In this document: positions 7,271 to 12,481 of the stretch, piece after piece
Layout of the letters: every line of letters starts with the position of its first letter
Numbering within the stretch: the first letter of the stretch is position 1
DNA from: JBCBST01 sp039819115
Lineage (GTDB): Bacteria > Bacteroidota > Rhodothermia > Balneolales > Balneolaceae
Assembly: GCA_039819115.1 (NCBI GenBank)
Contig: JBCBST010000098.1
Location: 1 to 12,481 of the forward strand
Direction of reading: 5' to 3'
DNA length: 12,481 bases
Translations under genes and position numbers: made by a program
Notes under the pieces: model-generated
What the model was told of the DNA's origin: nothing
Seen by the model: the letters and a program-made list of their open reading frames with translations, nothing else
The model's database searches: none

Positions 7271-7693
7271 CTATGAATGAGCGTTATGGGATAAAAAGTC
7301 CTGTAAGATAAGGGCTGCTGCAATTTGATCCACGCGTTCTTTCTCTCTTCTTTTTTTTTGCTTTACCCCAGCCTCGATCATAACCTGCATGGCTTTGTTG
7401 GAGGTATATCGTTCGTCTACTTTATGGATGGGGATGGAGGGATGTTGTTTCGATAGTTTGTCAATAAAGGACTGAACCATCTGGGTGGCCTTTCCTTCGT
7501 CGCCTTTTGGTGTAAGGGGCCAACCTACAATAAAACCACCAATGGGCGACTCTTTCACCATTCGTGCAATTTGTTCAAAAACATCGGTTGGTGAAAAAGT
7601 GCCTACTGGGGTTACCGTTATATGTAATACATCAGACTGTGCGATTCCAATTCGCTTCGTGCCAACATCAAAGGCGATAAGTCTGTTATACAT
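7271..7693 (-). CDS. ruvX: Holliday junction resolvase-like RuvX/YqgF
   Basis: A 140-residue RNase H-fold protein of the YqgF/RuvX family, implicated in 16S rRNA 5'-end maturation and described as a putative Holliday-junction resolvase. It opens with AFDVGTKRIGIAQSD (7-21) carrying Asp 9, followed by VGWPL (56-60), VDERYTS (92-98) with Glu 94, and RVDQIAAALILQDFL (120-134) with Asp 122, so the acidic active site is complete. It follows the HU gene by 29 bases and precedes def by nine. The codons for KQKKRR (111-116) contain a run of nine A on the coding strand (7351-7359), a possible slippage spot. Confidence 0.95.
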   Translation of the reverse strand: MYNRLIAFDVGTKRIGIAQSDVLHITVTPVGTFSPTDVFEQIARMVKESPIGGFIVGWPLTPKGDEGKATQMVQSFIDKLSKQHPSIPIHKVDERYTSNKAMQVMIEAGVKQKKRREKERVDQIAAALILQDFLSHNAHS

Positions 7694-7722
7694 CTAAAGG
7701 TGGGATGAGAAGAAGGATGGGA

Positions 7723-8040
7723 TTAAACCTCGCTGCCTTCCAGGGGCTCGCGCAAGAACTGCTTGAGCAATTTGCTAGGTTTGAAGTGTGTTTTTCGGTG
7801 CGCAGGCACGTAGATAACTTCGTTTGTTTTTGGATTTCTAGCCTTTGGTTTTGCCTTCGTTTCCTTCACTTCGAATACGCCGAAGTCTCTGATTTCAATT
7901 CTGCATTCCGTATTTGCAGAAAGCATGATTTCTCTAATCGCAACGATTGTAGAGTCTACCCAAGGTTCCGCTTTTATCATTGGTTCGCCCATGGCTTCCG
8001 CTACTCTGCGAACGATGTCTCGTTTAGTATAAGTCATCAT
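7723..8040 (-). CDS. HU/IHF-family DNA-binding protein
   Basis: A 105-residue nucleoid protein of the HU/IHF family that bends DNA as a dimer. The N-terminal helices (TKRDIVRRVAEAMG) are followed by the signature region RDFGVFEVKETKAKPKARNPKTNEVIYVPAHRK, with the DNA-intercalating proline in the arm (ARNPKTNE), and end in the FKPSKLLKQFL strand-helix. The C-terminus is about ten residues longer than in E. coli HU. Two adjacent ATG codons can serve as start. It is not possible to say whether it works as HU or IHF. It follows rel after 153 bases and leads the compact HU-ruvX-def-fmt group; a promoter in the gap is likely, but only a weak candidate (TAGTCA-17-TATATA) was seen. Confidence 0.93.
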   Translation of the reverse strand: MMTYTKRDIVRRVAEAMGEPMIKAEPWVDSTIVAIREIMLSANTECRIEIRDFGVFEVKETKAKPKARNPKTNEVIYVPAHRKTHFKPSKLLKQFLREPLEGSEV

Positions 8041-8193
8041 ATTATTGTTTTGTTAGCGCAGTTCTTCCACTGCTAAGTTGTCCTTCTAGTTGTGCGCGTA
8101 ATTCGCTTACCTAAAGCTTTATATAGGTGAATCACTACGTTTTGACTAAAATAGTTATATAAATTGACTCTAAAAAATTAAGAAAATATCGTG

Positions 8194-10437
8194 TTATTCG
8201 TATCGTAAAACGTTTTTTACGCCTTCTATACGTTCTAATCGTTTCATAATTCGGTTTAAGTGTTGAATTCCATCAACATACAAAGTTATAATCCCTTCAA
8301 ACATCCCGCTATCGCTACTCACGTTAATGCTTTTCATGTTTGTTTCGAGGGACTTAGAAAGGATATCCGTTAAATCATTAATCATACCCACACGATCTTC
8401 ACCGATTACTTTTACGGCTCCTAAAAACTTATCCTCGGTACGTTTAGCCCAGCTCACATCCACAATCCGATCACTTTCCGTGCGTGCAAGATGTTGTGCA
8501 TTATTACACATAACCCTATGAATTTTTATATCTCCGGCGCGGCTTACAAATCCGATAACATCATCACCAGGAATGGGGTTACAGCAATTGGCATAGGAGT
8601 ATTTAACGTTCGTTATTTCTCCGTTTATAATCAGTGATTTACCATCACCCATGGAGCGGGCGGCATTCCGGTAGTTGGCCTGAATCTCTTCTTCAGAGAT
8701 TTCTGATACCTCGTCATTAACCTGTTCAACCCGGCCCGTACTCTTGAATTTTTTAGCCTCTTTATACAGGTTATTTACATCAAACGATCCGGTTCCGATA
8801 TCGTAAAACAGGCCCTGAGTACTTTCGTACTTATACTTTTTAGCAAGCTTGGTCAACTCCTGGTCGGTTATCTCCACATTGCCACGCTCTATTTTCTTCT
8901 CCCAGATTTCACGTCCCTCATCCGCAACCTTACGCTGCTTTTGTTTGATGAACTGTCGAATTCGGGACTTGGCTTTATGAGTAACCACATCATCAATCCA
9001 GTCTGGGTTCAGATTGATTTTATTTCCTGTGATGATTTCGATCTGGTCTCCATTCCGTAATCGCTGCCGAAGGGGAACCATTTTGCCATTTACTTTTGCG
9101 GCCAGCGCCCGTTCTCCAATTTCGCTATGAATCTCGAAAGCAAAGTCGATAGGAGTAGCGTTTTCAGGAAGGGTTTTCAGTTCTCCGTTTGGAGTGAACA
9201 CATAAATCTCGCTGGTGTAAAGATTCAACTGGAAATCTTTCACGAATTCATCGGCGGCTTCCGGGCGGGGGTTGTCTAATACATCGCGTACCCAGTTCAC
9301 AAAACGATCTAAATTCTCGGAGCCACCTGCGTTTCCTTCTTTATATTTCCAGTGAGCAGCCAGTCCTTTTTCCGCGATATCGTCCATTTTACGGGTTCGG
9401 ATTTGCACCTCTACTTTTTTACCCTGGTTGGTGATAACCGTGGTATGTAACGATTGATATCCATTGGCCTTGGGTACCGAGATAAAATCCCGAAACCGCT
9501 CCGGGATGGGAGTGTAACGATCGGTTATCAGGGAATATACCCTCCAGCAGTCCTCCTTTTTGTGTGGTTCTTCCAGGATAAGGCGAATGGCAAACAGGTC
9601 GTAGATTTCCTCGAAAGGTTTTTGCTGCCGCTGCATTTTCCGGTAAATCGAAAAAATATGCTTGGGTCTTCCTTTGATCTCGAAGTTAAACGAAGTACGG
9701 TCAAGCTCTTCTTCAATCGGCGCCATAAACTCCCGGATGAAGGACTCCCTCGATTCCTTTTTATCTCTGAGCTTACGTGCAATGAACTTGAATGACGTTG
9801 GATCAATCGTTTTAAAGCACAGATCTTCTAACTCATTCTTAATCCGGAATAGTCCAAAACGATGCGCCAGCGGAGCGTACAGCTCCATCGTTTCGGTAGC
9901 AATTTTAATCTGTTTCTCTCTTTTCAGGTGCTGGATCGTCCGCATGTTGTGGAGGCGGTCGGCAAACTTGATGAGCACCACCCGAATATCTTCTGCCATG
10001 GAAAGCAGCAGCTTCATGAAAGCTTCGGCCTGTTTGGAGTCACGGCTTTTAAACACGCCTGCGATTTTGGTGACTCCGTCGATAATCACCGCCACCTGTT
10101 CTCCGAATAAAAAGCGGATATCGTCCAGGGTTACTTCTGTGTCCTCCACGGTATCGTGGAGGAGGGCGGCAGCTACCGAAATATCATCGACATTGATTTC
10201 CTGGGCTACAATCTTAGCTACTTCTACCGGATGATAATAGTAGGGTTCGCCCGAAGCCCGCTTCCCTTCCTTATGGGACAGGTAACACAAAACAAAGGCC
10301 CGGGATACCAGTTCTTCATCGAGATGATCGATATGGGCACGGCAAACCGATAGCAAAGACTCGAGGTCGTCTTGCTGTATCTGATCCAGTTCACTTGGAT
10401 CAAGCGAATAGGTATGTATAGCCGTTTGGTTACTCAT
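8194..10437 (-). CDS. rel: bifunctional (p)ppGpp synthetase/hydrolase, RelA/SpoT family
   Basis: Makes and degrades the alarmone (p)ppGpp in the stringent response. The 747 residues contain all expected domains. The HD hydrolase domain (about 45-200) has YYYHP (His 69), HDTVEDT (His 94, Asp 95) and DRLHN (Asp 160). The synthetase domain (about 240-365) has GRPKHIFSIYRKM, YDLFAIRL (Asp 280), YQSLHTTV and EVQIRT (Glu 344). A TGS domain follows (about 405-470), then a zinc-finger-like region with Cys 618-Cys 619, and an ACT domain (about 672-747). Because the HD residues are intact it should be able to hydrolyse as well as synthesise, unlike E. coli RelA. The ATG at 10437 fits the family N-terminus. 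A Bacteroidota-like promoter candidate lies just upstream. Confidence 0.97.
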   Translation of the reverse strand: MSNQTAIHTYSLDPSELDQIQQDDLESLLSVCRAHIDHLDEELVSRAFVLCYLSHKEGKRASGEPYYYHPVEVAKIVAQEINVDDISVAAALLHDTVEDTEVTLDDIRFLFGEQVAVIIDGVTKIAGVFKSRDSKQAEAFMKLLLSMAEDIRVVLIKFADRLHNMRTIQHLKREKQIKIATETMELYAPLAHRFGLFRIKNELEDLCFKTIDPTSFKFIARKLRDKKESRESFIREFMAPIEEELDRTSFNFEIKGRPKHIFSIYRKMQRQQKPFEEIYDLFAIRLILEEPHKKEDCWRVYSLITDRYTPIPERFRDFISVPKANGYQSLHTTVITNQGKKVEVQIRTRKMDDIAEKGLAAHWKYKEGNAGGSENLDRFVNWVRDVLDNPRPEAADEFVKDFQLNLYTSEIYVFTPNGELKTLPENATPIDFAFEIHSEIGERALAAKVNGKMVPLRQRLRNGDQIEIITGNKINLNPDWIDDVVTHKAKSRIRQFIKQKQRKVADEGREIWEKKIERGNVEITDQELTKLAKKYKYESTQGLFYDIGTGSFDVNNLYKEAKKFKSTGRVEQVNDEVSEISEEEIQANYRNAARSMGDGKSLIINGEITNVKYSYANCCNPIPGDDVIGFVSRAGDIKIHRVMCNNAQHLARTESDRIVDVSWAKRTEDKFLGAVKVIGEDRVGMINDLTDILSKSLETNMKSINVSSDSGMFEGIITLYVDGIQHLNRIMKRLERIEGVKNVLRYE

Positions 10438-10461
10438 GAATTGCGATCAACACCCAATTTG

Positions 10462-10492
10462 GGAATGTATTTGTAGGAATGTATTAATCAAA
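10462..10492 (-). promoter_or_regulatory. candidate rel promoter
   Basis: On the minus strand TTTG (10492-10489) is followed after 19 bases by TACATTCC (10469-10462), a partial match to the Bacteroidota TTTG-N19-TAnnTTTG pattern (the last two positions differ). Transcription would begin about 18 bases before the rel ATG. The ten-base word GGAATGTATT occurs twice here on the plus strand (10462-10471 and 10476-10485), 14 bases apart, and could be an operator or chance. Confidence 0.4.
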
Positions 10493-10505
10493 CGAAAAAA
10501 AGCCA

Positions 10506-10548
10506 CTTTTCTTTTCATTTTAGGCAGGTTTGTTCGTGAAAAGAAAAG
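10506..10548. repeat. 12-bp perfect inverted repeat in the rel/tRNA intergenic region
   Basis: CTTTTCTTTTCA (10506-10517) pairs perfectly with TGAAAAGAAAAG (10537-10548) around a 19-base loop. Read on the minus strand the stem is followed by TGGC and a long T-run, so it resembles a weak terminator or a leader hairpin ahead of rel. The stem is mostly A-T, so its strength is doubtful. Confidence 0.5.
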
Positions 10549-10563
10549 AAAAACGCCCGACTC

Positions 10564-10596
10564 GTTGAGTAACAGTTAAATAAAGTGGTATATTTG
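10564..10596 (+). promoter_or_regulatory. Bacteroidota-type promoter for tRNA-Leu
   Basis: GTTG (10564-10567), 21 bases, then TATATTTG (10589-10596). The second element is a perfect match to TAnnTTTG, the -7 box of Bacteroidota promoters, and the spacing is within the known range. The expected start near 10603 lies about 20 bases before the broken tRNA-Leu fragment and about 96 before the intact gene. Confidence 0.6.
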
Positions 10597-10621
10597 GAGT
10601 CTTTCCACGAAGCGAAAATCA

Positions 10622-10686
10622 GCCGCAGTGGTGGAACCTTTCTGCCGACAGGCAGGCCTGCTTGCCGTAGGCAGGTTGGTAGACAC
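10622..10686 (+). pseudogene. 5' fragment of tRNA-Leu, interrupted
   Basis: The first 26 bases of the neighbouring tRNA-Leu are repeated exactly here in two pieces: 10622-10636 (15 bases, acceptor strand and start of the D arm) and 10676-10686 (11 bases, rest of the D arm). They are separated by a 39-base palindromic insert. After 10686 the match stops, so no anticodon or T arm follows. It cannot make a tRNA. It sits where the promoter would place the gene's natural 5' end, which suggests it marks the original gene start or a dead tandem copy. Confidence 0.75.
10637..10675. repeat. 39-base palindromic repeat inserted in the tRNA-Leu fragment
   Basis: Two small hairpins lie back to back: CTGCC-GACA-GGCAG, and CCTGC with GCAGG around a nine-base loop. 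The centre contains the perfect palindrome GCAGGCCTGC. This is the architecture of REP/BIME-type interspersed palindromes, and it is GC-rich compared with its surroundings. It splits a sequence that is contiguous in the intact tRNA copy, so it behaves as an insertion. No target-site duplication is obvious. Confidence 0.65.
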
Positions 10687-10698
10687 TTCTAATGACAA

Positions 10699-10785
10699 GC
10701 CGCAGTGGTGGAATTGGTAGACACGTTGGACTTAAAATCCAATTCAAAATTAATTTGAGTGCCGGTTCGAGTCCGGCCTGCGGTA
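10699..10785 (+). tRNA. tRNA-Leu (anticodon UAA)
   Basis: A class II tRNA of 87 bases. The acceptor stem pairs GCCGCAG (10699-10705) with CTGCGGT (10778-10784), leaving a G1-U72 wobble, with discriminator A at 10785. The anticodon arm is TTGGA-CTTAAAA-TCCAA, giving anticodon TAA for the UUA codon. A long variable arm (TCAAA/TTTGA stem) and the T arm GCCGG-TTCGAGT-CCGGC follow. CCA is not encoded (CTA follows). The D arm holds the conserved GGTAGACAC stretch. The tyrosine recombinase directly downstream suggests that its 3' end is an attachment site. Confidence 0.95.
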
Positions 10786-10789
10786 CTAC

Positions 10790-10824
10790 AAAACGCCTTA
10801 TATGATCCATATAGGGCGTTTTTT
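10790..10824 (+). terminator. terminator after tRNA-Leu
   Basis: A 14-bp stem pairs 10790-10803 with 10809-10822 (AAAACGCC and TATAT with their complements, one T-G wobble) around the loop GATCC. The right arm ends in a T-run. It starts five bases after the tRNA end and stops read-through into the integrase gene. Confidence 0.88.
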
Positions 10825-10857
10825 GTTTGTGCATTATCATAATGTTAACAAAATTAG

Positions 10858-10893
10858 ATGCGCAAAATGCGATAGTTGCGCACATTTGCGCAT
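10858..10893. repeat. cluster of three TTGCGCA boxes
   Basis: TGCGCAA at 10859-10865 (inverted), TTGCGCA at 10876-10882 and TTGCGCA at 10886-10892 lie within 36 bases. The outer pair extends to a nine-base inverted repeat, ATGCGCAAA (10858-10866) with TTTGCGCAT (10885-10893). They lie between the tRNA and the integrase start, the usual place for recombinase arm-type sites, excisionase sites or an operator. Function is inferred from position only. Confidence 0.55.
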
Positions 10894-10897
10894 TCAC

Positions 10898-10921
10898 GGG
10901 GTACCAATTGGGGTACCAATT
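10898..10921 (+). repeat. perfect tandem 12-base repeat GGGGTACCAATT x2
   Basis: GGGGTACCAATT occurs twice without spacer (10898-10909 and 10910-10921). Each copy contains the palindrome GGTACC. The pair ends 16 bases before the integrase ATG at 10938, where it could overlap promoter or leader sequence. Together with the TTGCGCA boxes it suggests a control or recombination region. Confidence 0.6.
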
Positions 10922-10937
10922 TGCGAGATTAGTACCC

Positions 10938-12086
10938 ATGGCAGGGTTAATTAAAGTAGGTGATTATTTTTACGCGGTTTTCTCGGTAACCATAGCAGGA
11001 AAACGTAAAAAGAGGAAGATTTCACTTAGAACTAAAAATAGGCGACAGGCCAATGAGGATATTAAAATTCTCACCGCTGCTGAGATACGTGGTGACCTGA
11101 ACCCACTTGAAAAGGATTTTAATGTTCAGGATTTCATCAAGAGAAAAACCCGGTATTACGGTTTAACCATTGAAGAGTGTATACCATTGTTCTTGGATGA
11201 TCACCCTAATTGGAGCCCCAAAACGCGCCTCCAGTATGAAACCATATTGAATGGTTGGTACCATATGATGAAGGGTACACTTGTAATGGCAGAAACAAAG
11301 AATGATGCACTTACCTTTCTAAACCAAAATCAAATTACACCTTATTTGCTTCGTCCAGGTATTAAAAATCCTACCCGGAAAAAGGAATTGAGGCATATTA
11401 AACGCTTCTGTAATTGGCTGGTTGAAGTTCATGCCTCCAAGCGTTTTGATACACGCGCAACGTTTAACCCCTGTAAAGGGATCAAGCTGCCAGAAGAAGA
11501 CATTGATTATCATTCGAAGATGCTTTCTGATGATGAGCTTAATCGAATTATAGAAGCATATCATCTCTCTTGTAATCGATCAAAAAAGCCGGGTAGAACC
11601 TCTTATGTTCGTCCTTGGTTTCCAATGCTTATGCGCATGTATCATTACACAGGGTGCCGGCGAAGTGAATTATTGGACCGGCAACTAAAGCACTTAGACG
11701 GGCTTGAATTTATTACCGTAGTTGGGAAGCGGTCCCGGATCCGGAAAGTGTTTCTGAAGAGTGAACTTCAGGAGTATTTAAAAGAATATGTAAGCACTCT
11801 TCCCACAAATGATAGAGAGCAATACCTATTCCCGAATGAATTTTCTGGTAAGCCTATAAATGGTGATCAGGTATTTTATGCTTTCAGTAAATACAGAAAA
11901 TTAGCAAAGGTCCCAGATTCACGTACAATTCATGGAATGAGGCATAACTCAGTAACCGAGGATTTAAAAGCTGGAGTTAGCCTTACCATGGTCCAAAAAC
12001 AACATGGACATACCAGCTCAAAGGTGACAGAGATTTATGAGCATCTGGCTGCCAGTGACTTGAAGGACGCGTACAAAAAAATGTGA
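10938..12086 (+). CDS. tyrosine recombinase/integrase of an integrated element
   Basis: A site-specific integrase of 382 residues from the ATG at 10938. The N-terminal arm-binding domain (about 5-40, with YFYAVFSVTIAGKRKKRKISLRTKN) is followed by a core-binding domain (about 75-170) and the catalytic domain (about 195-382). The full catalytic set is present: Arg 241 in TGCRRSEL, Lys 264 in VVGKRSR, His 332 and Arg 335 in HGMRH, His 358 in QHGHTS and Tyr 367 in EIYEH. The reading frame is open back to 10827, but that extension would be coded by the repeat cluster, so 10938 is preferred. Its place directly behind tRNA-Leu, same strand, is typical of islands that insert at tRNA 3' ends. It looks active. 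No cargo gene or second attachment site can be assigned in this window. Confidence 0.93.
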   Translation: MAGLIKVGDYFYAVFSVTIAGKRKKRKISLRTKNRRQANEDIKILTAAEIRGDLNPLEKDFNVQDFIKRKTRYYGLTIEECIPLFLDDHPNWSPKTRLQYETILNGWYHMMKGTLVMAETKNDALTFLNQNQITPYLLRPGIKNPTRKKELRHIKRFCNWLVEVHASKRFDTRATFNPCKGIKLPEEDIDYHSKMLSDDELNRIIEAYHLSCNRSKKPGRTSYVRPWFPMLMRMYHYTGCRRSELLDRQLKHLDGLEFITVVGKRSRIRKVFLKSELQEYLKEYVSTLPTNDREQYLFPNEFSGKPINGDQVFYAFSKYRKLAKVPDSRTIHGMRHNSVTEDLKAGVSLTMVQKQHGHTSSKVTEIYEHLAASDLKDAYKKM

Positions 12087-12097
12087 ATACTTGTGCT

Positions 12098-12454
12098 TCA
12101 GGCTATATTTATTCTCAAATATTCTTTTATATAATCTGGAATAAGTATACCACAGGAATCAATAAACTCAGATACTGATATATTTTTATTTTTGTTAAAA
12201 ATTACGTCATCAGATTCAATTATATGATCCGATAATAATGAATCATCTTTCACTTGTATAGAATATACAAATGACTGCCTCAATTTTGAGGTTAAAGATA
12301 GATCACTAAGTTGGATAAAAACTGAATGAGCTGCATAATTTAACGTTGAATTATTGCTGTTTTTGATAACACAATTAATTGCTTCAACACTACCATTAGT
12401 GAAGTTTGAGTTATTAACATAACAATCACATTTATATAGAAATAAAAGAAACTC
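12098..12454 (-). pseudogene. AT-rich remnant, possibly the C-terminus of a beta-helix-like protein
   Basis: The minus strand is open from the codon after a TAG (12455-12457) to a TGA at 12098-12100, about 118 codons, but contains no ATG or GTG; only a TTG at 12283 could start a 61-residue product. The upper part, with short Asn/Ser-rich hydrophobic strands such as CDCYVNNSNFTNGSVEAINC and CVIKNSNNS, resembles rungs of a right-handed beta-helix. The lower part (IDSCGILIPDYIKEYL) looks like a protein end. A second frame is open just upstream (QPKNLSVGVSFISI), hinting at a frameshift near 12440. It is convergent with the integrase, 11 bases apart. It may be a decayed gene or a small protein with TTG start. 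Family unknown. Confidence 0.35.
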
Positions 12455-12481
12455 CTACACTTAGATTTTTAGGTTGTTATG

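Noticed and set aside
8041..8193. Two TTGACT words at 8142 and 8164 as a plus-strand promoter
   Set aside because: They point into the 3' end of rel with no gene to drive and no convincing -10 at proper spacing.
10858..10921. CRISPR-like array
   Set aside because: Repeats are 7-12 bases, irregularly spaced or directly tandem, with no spacers and no cas genes.
10827..10937. Longer N-terminus for the integrase
   Set aside because: Coded by the repeat cluster directly after the tRNA terminator; homologous integrases begin near the arm-binding domain, matching ATG 10938.
10619..10939. Minus-strand open frame across the tRNA region
   Set aside because: It runs antisense through tRNA-Leu, its fragment and the terminator; the product has no protein-like features and repeats only because the DNA repeats.

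Overview
The window looks like a chromosomal segment from the Bacteroidota/Balneolota side of the FCB group. The reasons are: one promoter matching the TTG-N21-TAnnTTTG pattern of that group, almost no recognisable Shine-Dalgarno sequences, moderate GC, and protein family variants that fit. The genus cannot be fixed from sequence reading alone. No gene here is a clear novel defence or biosynthetic system. The segment is a methionine/homoserine operon, a housekeeping block, and the left edge of an integrated element at a tRNA gene.

Left part (1-4953, + strand): the end of an unidentified gene, a small MauE/DoxX-like membrane protein and a strong terminator are followed by a SAM-I (S-box) riboswitch with its own intrinsic terminator. 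Downstream lie a CoA-binding Rossmann protein, O-acetylhomoserine sulfhydrylase (MetY), homoserine O-acetyltransferase (MetX) and a stand-alone ThrA-type homoserine dehydrogenase. Together these take aspartate semialdehyde to homoserine, O-acetylhomoserine and homocysteine, probably shut down by SAM. A hairpin with a short U-tract between metY and metX may tune the distal genes and decides the metX start.

Middle part (5010-10437, - strand): read in transcription order this is rel (bifunctional ppGpp synthetase/hydrolase), an HU/IHF-family DNA-binding protein, ruvX/yqgF, def, fmt and an ankyrin-repeat protein with an acidic tail. HU to fmt is tightly packed. Peptide deformylase and Met-tRNA formyltransferase are adjacent, as is usual.

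Right part (10438-12481): a divergent regulatory region leads to tRNA-Leu(UAA). Its first 26 bases occur a second time about 77 bases upstream, split there by a 39-base palindromic element. Directly after the tRNA terminator is a tyrosine recombinase with all catalytic residues, preceded by a cluster of short direct and inverted repeats. After it the DNA becomes very AT-rich and holds a remnant resembling the end of a beta-helix protein. The tRNA is therefore a likely attachment site, and the window ends just inside an integrated element.
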